Source: Aureococcus anophagefferens (lineage: Eukaryota > Sar > Pelagophyceae > Pelagomonadales > Pelagomonadaceae). From it: a stretch of 64,000 bases of DNA. Under the pieces are notes generated by a model, which had not been told where the DNA came from, ran no database searches, and saw only the letters and a program-made list of their open reading frames with translations. The stretch is from positions 803,737 to 867,736 of the forward strand of contig NW_008705562.1 in the NCBI RefSeq assembly GCF_000186865.1, read 5' to 3'. Positions 39,119 through 47,160 of the stretch are shown here, piece after piece. Positions within the stretch are counted from its first letter, which is position 1. Every line of letters begins with the position of its first letter. The translations under genes and the position numbers were made by a program.

Positions 39119-40390
39119 ATGCGCGTCGCCGCCGCAGCGCTCCTGCTCCTCGCACCCGGATCAACGGCCTTTCTCACGCCCTCGTCGACGCGCCGCACGA
39201 CGACGCTCCACGCCGGCCTCGTCGCGCCGTCGGAGCTGCCGGAGGAGCGCGTCTTCGCCCTCCTCGACGCCGCCGACGCGTCGCGGTCGACGGCCGACGC
39301 GGCGCTCGAGTCGCTCAAGGCGCGGGGCGCCGCGCCGCGCTTCAAATCCGCGGAGCTCCAGCCCGCCTACGCCGTGTCGCTCGCGCAGCTGCGGACGACG
39401 ACGCGCTGCGACGGCGAGCTCGCGGACGCCGTCGGCGCGCTCGGCGGCCAGTCGGTGGAGAAGCTCGCCGTGCTCTTCGCGGGCGTCTTCCTGAGTTCGA
39501 TCCTCTCCGCCGTGGCGTCCATGCAGTTCCTCACGTTCCTGCCGGAGATCCTGCGGTTCACCGTCGTGCAACTCTTCTGCTTCGCGCCGTACGGCTACCT
39601 CACGCTGGGCCTCACCCTGCCCGAGGAGCTCCAGCGCTTCGCGACGCGGCTCTACGTGTCGCTCTTCCCGGCGTACCGCGCGCGGCTCATCCGCCACGAG
39701 GCGGGCCACCTCGTCGTCGGCCACGCGCTCGGGCTGCCCGTGAAGAAGGTCGAGGCGAACGCCGCGGCGGCGGCCGTGAGCTTCCACGATTTGCGGGTTG
39801 AGGACGCGAGGGCGCTGCGGCTCCCCGACGACGCCGCCGCGCGGCGGCCGCCGCGCTTCGGCCCCGCGGAGTCGGCGGACGCGCTGGCCATCGTGAGCCT
39901 CTCCGGCATCATGGCGGAGATCGACGAGTACGGCGACTCCGAGGGCGGCGCGGCGGACCTCGCGCAGCTCCAGGCCATCTTCGACGGCTACCGCTTCTCC
40001 GAGGACGCGGCCGTCGGCACGACGCGGTGGGCCGCGCTCCAGGCGCACCTCATCCTCAAGCGCGAGGCGACGGCGGTCGAGGCCGTCGTCGCCTATCTGA
40101 AGGACTGCGACGACAAGGCGGCGGACCCCGTGCTCTCGGAGTGCGTGCGAGCTTTGGAGGGCGCGCCGACGGACGCGCGCGAGGCCGGGCCCATGCGCCG
40201 CGCGAACCGCGTCGAGCCCGCGCTCTTCGAGCGGCTCCTCGTGAAGCCGCCGCGCGGGAACCAGGACGCGCCCGTGGAGTACGACCGGAGCGAGGCGTGG
40301 ACCGTGCCCTGGGAGGAGGACGACGTCCTGTCCCTCGCGCTCGTCGTCACGGGCGCCTTCCTCTGGTACGCGCTCGCCCACGGCATTTAA
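39119..40390 (+). CDS. Plastid-targeted FtsH-like zinc protease without AAA domain (VIR3-like)
   Basis: This is a 423-residue protein. The N-terminus MRVAAAALLLLAPGSTAFLTP is a signal peptide ending in Ala followed by Phe, the bipartite signal that sends stramenopile proteins through the ER into the complex plastid. After a helical region, two or three membrane segments (AVLFAGVFLSSILSAVASM, FTVVQLFCFAPYGYLTLGLT) precede the zinc motif RLIRHEAGHLVVGHALG (about 193). A third acidic ligand candidate lies in SGIMAEIDEYGDSEGGAADL. This matches plant thylakoid M41-like proteins of the VIRESCENT3/At5g27290 kind, which keep the protease domain but have no AAA module. It ends in another hydrophobic segment (LALVVTGAFLWYALAHG). 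The in-frame ATG at 39057 would add 20 residues and bury the signal peptide, so 39119 is preferred. Confidence 0.83.
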   Translation: MRVAAAALLLLAPGSTAFLTPSSTRRTTTLHAGLVAPSELPEERVFALLDAADASRSTADAALESLKARGAAPRFKSAELQPAYAVSLAQLRTTTRCDGELADAVGALGGQSVEKLAVLFAGVFLSSILSAVASMQFLTFLPEILRFTVVQLFCFAPYGYLTLGLTLPEELQRFATRLYVSLFPAYRARLIRHEAGHLVVGHALGLPVKKVEANAAAAAVSFHDLRVEDARALRLPDDAAARRPPRFGPAESADALAIVSLSGIMAEIDEYGDSEGGAADLAQLQAIFDGYRFSEDAAVGTTRWAALQAHLILKREATAVEAVVAYLKDCDDKAADPVLSECVRALEGAPTDAREAGPMRRANRVEPALFERLLVKPPRGNQDAPVEYDRSEAWTVPWEEDDVLSLALVVTGAFLWYALAHGI

Positions 40391-40430
40391 ACTTGGGATC
40401 TCCAACGGGGGCGGCGGCCGCGCGCGCCCC

Positions 40431-41939
40431 CTAGTAGACGCCCGGGATGATCTTGTACTTGACGATGTCCATGTACTGCTCGTAGTACTGGCCGTACTTC
40501 TTGAGGCACTTCTCCTCGTCGCGGATGGCGCGGTGGATGAGGAGGATCGTGAGGAAGACGGCGTAGAAGAGCGGCAGCGGCCCGTTGACCGCCGGGTTCG
40601 CGAGGAGCCCCCAGGACCACGCGGCCGTGAGCTCGAACGAGTACTGGAGGTGGCGCGCCTGGCCCCACCAGCCCGAGGCGAGCAAGAGCGAGTCGTGCTC
40701 CTGGAGGACGCCCGTCGCCTTGTCCACCGTGACGTACTTGGCCTCGATGTAGACGGGCTTCCTCCCCCAGACGAGGCAGTCGCCCTTCTTCTCGCGGAAC
40801 GTCATGCGCTGGTTGTCCGCCCAGTAGTTCAACCCCACGCCGGCGATGCCCACGCCGAAGATGGCCAGCGCCGCGGGCCAGGAGAGCTGGGACGGCGACG
40901 TCACGCAGATGCGCGAGTGCAGCGTGTAGACGGTGGGCACCCAGACGATGCACCCCCACGTCTCGTAGAAGCCCGCGCGGTCCACGATGATGTCGATGGA
41001 CCGCATGTAGCCGATCTCCCAGACGAAGAACTTGACCAGGTAGACGTACTGGGACACGGCCGCGAGGAAGAGGCCCGGGTCGAGCTTCCCGTGGATAGTA
41101 TAGGACCGGTACGCGTAGCACGCGCCCGCGAGCTGCCAGAAGGTCATGGAGAAGCGGCAGTTGACGAACTTCTTCACGTCGACGCCGCAGATGCGCGGGT
41201 AGAGCTCCATGCCCCAGTAGTAGTCGAAGACGAAGCCGCCGCCCGACGTGCCGCTGTCTTTCGTGCACGGGGAGTGCAATCCTTTAAAGTAGAGGAAGAC
41301 GCAGAAGACGAGGCCGAAGGCGTTGAGCGCGCCGACGGTGGGGCCGAAGACGTCGAAGAGGACCCCAAAGTCGTACCAGCCCAGGTAGGCGCCGCCGGCG
41401 TAGAGGCCGCTGAACAGCGCGCAGTGCGCGACTCCGTTGTCGACGTACTCGGGGAGGTGGCCCGTCGCCGTGAGCGGGCCGCACTTCGTCTCGCCGGGCC
41501 ACCAGTAGATGAGGAGCGCGAGCGTGTTGAAGACGGCGAGGAACGTCCAGGCCTCCGTCGTGCCGACGCCGATGAACGCGAAGCTGTCGCCTAAGAGGCC
41601 GCCGACGCCGTGGTCGACGGCGTACGCGTAGAGCCCGCCGAGGGTCGGCGCGCTCACGGCGTCGCTGTTCGTCGCGAAGGCGAGGACCGCGCAGAGCACG
41701 GGGCAGGGCAGCAGCAGGCACATGGGCAGGAAGTAGCAGTGCAGCGCGAGCTGCGCCGCCGTCATGTCGTAGGGGCTGATCTCCGCCGGCAGCTCGTCGG
41801 CCTTGGACGCCTTCCGCGGCGCCTTCTTCTTCGCCGCCGGCTTCGGCGGGTTCGCGACCTCCGCGTCGCGGCCATTCGGGCGCGCCGCCTTTCTAGCGCT
41901 GCGCGTTTCCACCATCGTGTCGCGATCAACGACTGCCAC
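40431..41939 (-). CDS. Sterol delta-7 reductase (DHCR7-type, ERG4/ERG24 family)
   Basis: This is a 502-residue polytopic ER enzyme that would reduce the C7-C8 double bond in late sterol synthesis using NADPH. A basic Lys/Pro-rich N-terminus is followed by about nine hydrophobic segments. Family motifs are GPLTATGHLPEYVDNGV, FYETWGCIVWVPTVYTLHS, LVWGRKPVYIEAKY and LLLASGWWGQARHLQYSFEL. The C-terminal signature is IRDEEKCLKKYGQYYEQY...IIPGVY. The segment WGRKP...ASGWWGQARH matches the delta-7 rather than the C14 or C24(28) subgroup. No intron is seen. Start alternatives are 41939 and a Met eight codons later (MVETRSARK). Confidence 0.88.
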   Translation of the reverse strand: MAVVDRDTMVETRSARKAARPNGRDAEVANPPKPAAKKKAPRKASKADELPAEISPYDMTAAQLALHCYFLPMCLLLPCPVLCAVLAFATNSDAVSAPTLGGLYAYAVDHGVGGLLGDSFAFIGVGTTEAWTFLAVFNTLALLIYWWPGETKCGPLTATGHLPEYVDNGVAHCALFSGLYAGGAYLGWYDFGVLFDVFGPTVGALNAFGLVFCVFLYFKGLHSPCTKDSGTSGGGFVFDYYWGMELYPRICGVDVKKFVNCRFSMTFWQLAGACYAYRSYTIHGKLDPGLFLAAVSQYVYLVKFFVWEIGYMRSIDIIVDRAGFYETWGCIVWVPTVYTLHSRICVTSPSQLSWPAALAIFGVGIAGVGLNYWADNQRMTFREKKGDCLVWGRKPVYIEAKYVTVDKATGVLQEHDSLLLASGWWGQARHLQYSFELTAAWSWGLLANPAVNGPLPLFYAVFLTILLIHRAIRDEEKCLKKYGQYYEQYMDIVKYKIIPGVY

Positions 41940-42117
41940 CTACGCGCGGCGTCCACAGCTTTGATTGGGTAGCCGTCGGCGAGCGATGGACGCGTCCGCG
42001 GCCTCCGCGCGGACGACATCCGGTCGACGCGTGCACCACAGAGCACGGAACTCACGCCGACTGCGCGTGCTCGCTTCTCGAAGGGCCCGGTCGACGCACC
42101 AGGCTTGGCTCGGACTT

Positions 42118-43254
42118 TTACGCCGACCGCGCGTGCTTCGCTGCGCGCATGGCCTTGAGCGCGGCGCGCAGCTCGGCGGGCGATTTCGCGCCGCCCCGGC
42201 CGCGAGCGCCTGGGAGGTGGTACGGCACGCCGCGCGCGAGGTGCGCCGGCCGGATCGCGCGGACGCGGCGGTCGTACTTCGGCGGCGCGTGGACAACGCC
42301 GCACGCGGGGCCCTTCACCTTCGACGGGCAGATGTCGGAAACGTTCGCCGGCGGCGCCGCGAGGTCGCGGTGCGAAAACTGGCGCCGGCAGTTCCAGTGC
42401 TCGGAGATGCGGACCACGTGTCGCGCGAGCGCGACTTCCGCGAAGACGTTGACGAGGCCCGCCCTCGGGATCATCGACGCGTGCTGCTCGGCGGCGGAGA
42501 TGATGCGCTCGTAGGCGTCGAGCGCGCAGTATTGCTCCGCGTCGACGAACAAGACGCCCGCGTTGAACTGGTGCCGCGCCGCGTCGAAGCCCCAGACGTC
42601 TTCCAGCTGCTTCCGCGCCGCGGGGTCCAGGCGGGTCCACTGGTTCGACGCGGCGGCCGACTCGCGCGCCGACCGCCGCGCGACGACGACGGGCGCGAGC
42701 TTCGTCTTCGACGACAGGACCCGCGCGAGCGGCCGGCTCACGCACGTGTCGACGTCCAGATAGACGAAGCGCTTGACGCCGATCGTCAGGAGGTACGTGT
42801 CCGCGATCCACCGGAAGGTGGACCCGAGCGCCGCCTGCCGCCGCTCGAGGCCCAGGGCGTTCCCCTGGCCCCGCGCGGCCGCGAGGAAGCGGTCGAGCCG
42901 CGCGTCGTCGATCGCGCGGCTCACGTTCAACAGCACGAAGTCGCCGCCGCGCGCGAGCGGCTCCGGCGCGGCCGCGCAGGACGCGTTCGTCCGCGGGCCC
43001 CGCGGCGCGAACGCGTGCGCGTCGAGCTCGTGGCACGCGCGCGGGAAGCGCGCGGTCACGTCGGCGCAGGCCAACGAGTCGTGCGCGATGACGTAGGCGA
43101 ACCGCTCGCGGTCGACGGGCGACAGCCCGCCCGTCCAGATGACCGAGGCGATGCTGTAGAAGAGCCCGGCGAGGAGGCGCGGATTGGTGCCCGTGGCGAC
43201 CCAGAGGATGGCGTTATTGGTTGGACGCGTGGCGCGGATGTCCTCCACGACCAT
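42118..43254 (-). CDS. GT8-like glycosyltransferase (glycogenin superfamily)
   Basis: This is a 378-residue protein of the GT-A fold. The metal-binding DxD is in KRFVYLDVDTCVSRPLARV (about 160-170), and the acceptor/hydrolase loop FNAGVLFVDAEQY follows about 80 residues later, as in GT8/glycogenin and related Golgi transferases. His and Trp near ISEHWNCRRQF and GVVHAPPKYDRR near the C-terminus are in the expected positions for the third motif. No membrane anchor is obvious at the ATG used (43254), so either the true start or an extra exon lies upstream, or the enzyme is soluble. Six or more Cys in the mature part favour a secretory location. Confidence 0.8.
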   Translation of the reverse strand: MVVEDIRATRPTNNAILWVATGTNPRLLAGLFYSIASVIWTGGLSPVDRERFAYVIAHDSLACADVTARFPRACHELDAHAFAPRGPRTNASCAAAPEPLARGGDFVLLNVSRAIDDARLDRFLAAARGQGNALGLERRQAALGSTFRWIADTYLLTIGVKRFVYLDVDTCVSRPLARVLSSKTKLAPVVVARRSARESAAASNQWTRLDPAARKQLEDVWGFDAARHQFNAGVLFVDAEQYCALDAYERIISAAEQHASMIPRAGLVNVFAEVALARHVVRISEHWNCRRQFSHRDLAAPPANVSDICPSKVKGPACGVVHAPPKYDRRVRAIRPAHLARGVPYHLPGARGRGGAKSPAELRAALKAMRAAKHARSA

Positions 43255-43467
43255 GATTGAGTGGCGCGGCTTACGCGTTCAAAGCGATGCGACTCGCATC
43301 TGACTCGCAATTTTCGCCGCAAGCGCTTTCAGCGATTCAAGGCTTGCGAGGCGCGGCATGGACGCTCAAGCCCAGGATCCTAGTGCGCGCCGCTCCGTCA
43401 CACGTCGTCTCCTTCTGGTGCCCCGAGGGAGGATACTAATAGCTATATAGTTAGGAAAAAAACAGTA

Positions 43468-44754
43468 TCAGAAGCCGCAGGACCGCTGGAAGCTGGGCGC
43501 GTCGATGTCGAGCATGAACTTGGGCTTCGGGAGGCGCTCGTCGGCGTCGTGGACGTCGGGCATGCCGTCGTCCTGGATGGGCGCCAGCAGGTCCGCCGGG
43601 TCCTCGCGGGGCCCCTCGAGCGACATGTGGTACTTGTTGAGGTACCGGCCCGCGCGGCGGCGGACGATGACGCGGCCCTGGCTGCAGCCGTCGTGGAGCT
43701 GGCGCTTCGTCGCCTGGGGCGCCTCGGCGAGCGTCACCCGGCAGATCTTCAGGCAGTCCTCGTCGCTCGGCTGGTACGCGAAGCAGCGATCGAGCGCCAG
43801 CCGCGTGCCGCACTCCTCGAGGAAGTTCACGACGCGGCGAAACGCGAGATTCGACGCGACGTGCACCGGGTGGTTCGACCGCCGCGTCGCGAAGAGGGCG
43901 CCCTGGTGGCAGCCGAGCGTCACGTCCTCCTCGACGCGCGCGGAGTCGGGCCACCGCACCAAGACCGGCGCGTGGAACGTGATGTCGGGCAGCGGCTCGT
44001 GGGGGTAGAGCGCCAACACGCGCTTCAGGCACCTGCAGGTCCCGCAGTCCCGCGCGTAGGCGCCCGTGTAGGGGAAGCCGCTCCAGGTCTGGTCGCCCGG
44101 CACGGGGTCGAACGCGAGCACGTTGAGCTCCGCGGCGCCCGGCGGCAGCTCGCCCAGCGACTGGGCCAGGTAGATGGCCGCGATGCCGCCGCGGCTCAGG
44201 CCCAACACGTTGCAGCGCACGGGGGCGCCGTAGATCTTCACCAGATCCTCGAGCGCGCGCCGAACCTTCGCCGCTTGGTCCCTCAGCCCCGACCCGAATA
44301 ATAACCCGGAGACGCCGTGGGACACGCCGCAGCCGTCGAACATCATCTTGAAGAGCGCCGTCGACTCCGAGCTCGGCGAATCCGCCGTCGGCGCCTCGAT
44401 GGAGATGTCCGTCGCGACGCACGCCGCGGCGAACAGACCGACCTGGGTCGTCGGCGGGTTGATCGTGTTCGCCGTGCCCTCGAGGAACACCGTCAAAATC
44501 GCCGCCTTCCGCTTCTTCGCCGCGCGCCGCGACCCCTTGGTGCGGTAATCATTGAGAGCGTCGTCGATGTCCTCGGCCGCGGCGAGGTGCAGCGCCTCGA
44601 GCTGGTCGAGATCGGCCATGCTCTGCTGCTCCTGGCTGGGCCGCTCCGTGACGTCGATGGAGATGGTCCGCGCGTCCGACGTGACGACGTCCGCGTCGTC
44701 GGCGCCGCGCACCGACGGCGGCTTTTTCTTCGGGCTGGGCGGAGGAGACGCCAT
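43468..44754 (-). CDS. DUF2235/Tle1-like alpha/beta hydrolase (predicted phospholipase)
   Basis: This is a 428-residue protein. After a Pro/Lys- and acid-rich N-terminus the fold begins at ILTVFLEGTANTI, followed by MMFDGCGVSHGVSGLLFGSG, which resembles the FDGTxN...G-x-G opening of DUF2235 proteins. The nucleophile elbow NVLGLSRGGIAAIYLAQ (about 184) fits GxSRG, and LNVLAFDPVPGDQTW carries the candidate acidic residue. A His late in the protein (SNHPVHVASN) is a candidate for the triad. The family includes bacterial type VI phospholipase effectors and fungal/algal homologues of unknown substrate. The upstream Met (44835) would add 27 residues with no clear signal, so 44754 is used. Confidence 0.75.
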   Translation of the reverse strand: MASPPPSPKKKPPSVRGADDADVVTSDARTISIDVTERPSQEQQSMADLDQLEALHLAAAEDIDDALNDYRTKGSRRAAKKRKAAILTVFLEGTANTINPPTTQVGLFAAACVATDISIEAPTADSPSSESTALFKMMFDGCGVSHGVSGLLFGSGLRDQAAKVRRALEDLVKIYGAPVRCNVLGLSRGGIAAIYLAQSLGELPPGAAELNVLAFDPVPGDQTWSGFPYTGAYARDCGTCRCLKRVLALYPHEPLPDITFHAPVLVRWPDSARVEEDVTLGCHQGALFATRRSNHPVHVASNLAFRRVVNFLEECGTRLALDRCFAYQPSDEDCLKICRVTLAEAPQATKRQLHDGCSQGRVIVRRRAGRYLNKYHMSLEGPREDPADLLAPIQDDGMPDVHDADERLPKPKFMLDIDAPSFQRSCGF

Positions 44755-44853
44755 CGTGTCCACCCACGAAGTTTTGCCGCCGATGCAGAAGTTGCCTTCA
44801 ACTTGCCGTGGTTGCCGCGAAATAGAGCGACGCACCTTACCCGTGCGCGGCCC

Positions 44854-45723
44854 CTAGGCGACCTTGCGGAGGATGCGCTCGTCGAGGGTCGCGGCGAACT
44901 TCGCGGGCTCGTCGAAGCGGACGACGACGCGGCCGTCCGCGTCGCCCGGCGCCTCGACGACGCCGCGCATGCCGTTGCCGAGGACGTCCTCGCTCGCCGA
45001 CGAAGCCATGACCACGGGCTGCTCCGCGGCGACGACGACGGCGTCGCCGTGCGCGAACGCGGCCGCGGCCGCGGCCGCGGCCGCCTTCGTGACGCCGCCG
45101 GCGACGGGCACGCGGTCGTCGCAGCCGACGACGGCGTCGGAGACGAAGCGCATGTCGTAGTTGTCGTCCCAGAGGCGGCACTGGTCCGCCTCGCCGAACC
45201 AGCGCTTCCTCCGGCGCGAGATCTGGCCGTAGACGAAGTCGCGCGCGAACCACGGCACGCACCAGCCGAGCACCGCGAGCCATTTCAGCGGCGCCTTGAG
45301 CTGGCGGCCGATCTTCAGCACGGCGCCGCTCCCGACCCAGGCGCGGTCGCGGCCCGCGACGACGATGGAGCTGTACTCGCCGCTGGCCGCGTCGACGGCG
45401 CGCGCGCGCTGCTCCGCCGAGAGCCGCGACAGGAGCAGGCGCCCCACCGTCGACTGGAGCGCCGCGACGCGCAGGTTCCCGCGGCCGTCGCGGCTGCAGG
45501 CGTCGTAGTCGAGCAGGATGTTCACGCCGGCGTTGCAGAGGTTGCACTCGCCGTCGAAGAGCACGATGGGCCGCGCGTCGTCCGCCGTGAAGATCGCCGG
45601 CGCCGGCGCGTGCGCTGGCCGCTTCGCGCGGAGCGCCGGGAGTTGAAGGGCGTGCGACGCCGCGAATACGAGGCACAAGCCCCGGAGCCGCGCTGCCATG
45701 CCCGCGAGCTGCTGCCGAGCCAT
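44854..45723 (-). CDS. DCC1-like (DUF393) thiol oxidoreductase with N-terminal leader
   Basis: This is a 289-residue protein. Residues 9-26 form a leader (MAARLRGLCLVFAASHAL), so it is secreted or organellar. The DUF393 signature IVLFDGECNLCNAGVNILLD (about 52-71) contains the redox CxxC and is followed by the family's LRVAALQSTVGRLLL and IVVAGRDRAWVGSGAVLKIG. The final 70 residues (ASEDVLGNGMRGVVEAPGDA...RVVVRFDEP) are an added beta-rich tail not present in simple bacterial members. The role is probably thiol-disulfide exchange; partners are unknown. Confidence 0.83.
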   Translation of the reverse strand: MARQQLAGMAARLRGLCLVFAASHALQLPALRAKRPAHAPAPAIFTADDARPIVLFDGECNLCNAGVNILLDYDACSRDGRGNLRVAALQSTVGRLLLSRLSAEQRARAVDAASGEYSSIVVAGRDRAWVGSGAVLKIGRQLKAPLKWLAVLGWCVPWFARDFVYGQISRRRKRWFGEADQCRLWDDNYDMRFVSDAVVGCDDRVPVAGGVTKAAAAAAAAAFAHGDAVVVAAEQPVVMASSASEDVLGNGMRGVVEAPGDADGRVVVRFDEPAKFAATLDERILRKVA

Positions 45724-45856
45724 CGGTGTCAAGTTGATGGGCTCCGATCCCGGGCCGCCGTCGCCGCAGATCGTCGCCGCCGACGACGCGGTCGCGGCGC
45801 CGGGCCTGACGCCGTTCGACGGCGTCGGCCGCGGCATCGAAAAGTGCACAAACAAG

Positions 45857-47083
45857 TTACCCGTCCCCGAGCGCCGCGGCCCGCCGCGCCTCGCGCTCGA
45901 GGAGGCTGGAAAACTTGCCCGGGAGGCCCGTCCGCACTTGGAGCCGCGCGCCCGTGACGGGGTGGTCGAGCTCGAGGGACCGCGCGCAGAAGAAGAGGCC
46001 GCTGCGGCGGAAGTTGAGGGCCTCGGGCCCGCCGCCGTCGTAGAGCACGTCGCCGACGATGGGCCGGCCCAGCGCCTCCGCGAAGTGCCGCCGGAGCTGG
46101 TGCGTCCGCCCGGTGCGCGGCGCGCACTTGACGAGGCAGAGCTTGCTCGCCTTGAGCGAGTCGACGACGGCCTCGACGGCGTAGACCGTCCGCGCGGACT
46201 TCAAAACGGAAAGGCCCTTGACGTTCACGGGCACGGGCGCGGTGACGACGCCGCGGCGCGCCGCGGGCTCGCCGAGCAAAACCGCGCTGTAGCGCTTCTT
46301 GACAGCGCGCGTCGCGAAGGCCCGCGCGGCGCCCACCGCCGCGAGCTTCGTCTTCGCGCAGAGCACGAGGCCGCTCGTCGCCTTGTCGAGGCGGTGCACG
46401 GGCTGCGGCCTGCGCAGCACCTCGTCGCCCGCGCGGCACGACGCCGGCGGTTTGAGCGCGAAGGGGAGGCAGGACCGCAGGTTCGCCCGGCCGCCGTGGT
46501 CGCCGCCGGGCGAGTACGTCGGCACGCCCGCGGGCTTGACGACGACGGCGAGGTAGTCGTCCTCGTACGCGACCTCGAGGTCGAACGGCGCCTTCGCGGA
46601 ACGGAATCTCGCTTGCACGTAGGACGTGACGTTGACGCGCGCGCGCAGCTCGAGGCGGTCGCCCTGCTTCACGGCGTCACCGCAGCGCGCCGTGCGCCCG
46701 TTCAACATCACCTCGCCGCGGCGGCAGGCCCGCTTCGCCTTCGACGCCGTCGGGAAGCGCGCCGCGTCCGCGGCGCGGAGCGCGACGGGCACGCGCGTGT
46801 CCGGCGGGAGGGCGGCGACGTCCAGCGTCGCGGTGATCTCGTAGCCGTCGCGCAGGGGCGGCGGTGGCTGCGGCGCTGCGAACGGCTGCGGTGGTCGCTC
46901 TGGCGCTGCGAAGGACTGCTGCGGCGTCTCTGGCGCCGCAAACAGCCGGTGATTTTGCGACCGCTTCGCACTGCTTTGAAGACCGGTTATTCCTGACACA
47001 ATGAGCAAAATTTGCGTCGCAAAAACAGCTTTGCGAACACCCATCGCAAACTGCAACCCACTGCAAGTTGACGAAATTGCCAC
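45857..47083 (-). CDS. RluA-family pseudouridine synthase
   Basis: This protein of up to 408 residues converts specific uridines in rRNA or tRNA to pseudouridine. An S4-like RNA-binding region (RRGEVMLNGRTARCGDAVKQ) precedes the catalytic domain, with the Asp nucleophile in QPVHRLDKATSGLVLCAKT (about 230), KKRYSAVLLGEP and RTGRTHQLRRHFAEALG. The N-terminus, beginning at 47083 or more likely at the Met 13 codons later (MGVRKAVFATQILLIVSG), is hydrophobic and suggests plastid or other organelle targeting. A short three-fold repeat FAAPE[TR]P lies between leader and fold. The spacer to the divergent gene at 47161 is about 77-116 bp. Confidence 0.87.
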   Translation of the reverse strand: MAISSTCSGLQFAMGVRKAVFATQILLIVSGITGLQSSAKRSQNHRLFAAPETPQQSFAAPERPPQPFAAPQPPPPLRDGYEITATLDVAALPPDTRVPVALRAADAARFPTASKAKRACRRGEVMLNGRTARCGDAVKQGDRLELRARVNVTSYVQARFRSAKAPFDLEVAYEDDYLAVVVKPAGVPTYSPGGDHGGRANLRSCLPFALKPPASCRAGDEVLRRPQPVHRLDKATSGLVLCAKTKLAAVGAARAFATRAVKKRYSAVLLGEPAARRGVVTAPVPVNVKGLSVLKSARTVYAVEAVVDSLKASKLCLVKCAPRTGRTHQLRRHFAEALGRPIVGDVLYDGGGPEALNFRRSGLFFCARSLELDHPVTGARLQVRTGLPGKFSSLLEREARRAAALGDG

Positions 47084-47160
47084 AAGCTTTGCAAGCTTTG
47101 CGAAGCATCACTCCAGGCAGCATCTGGGCCGCGGACGGCCGCCTCCGCGCGTCCCGAAGC

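Noticed and set aside
41762..43036. 424-residue minus ORF spanning the reductase and GT8 genes
   Set aside because: It is out of frame with both genes, Arg/Ala-rich, and crosses the intergenic spacer.
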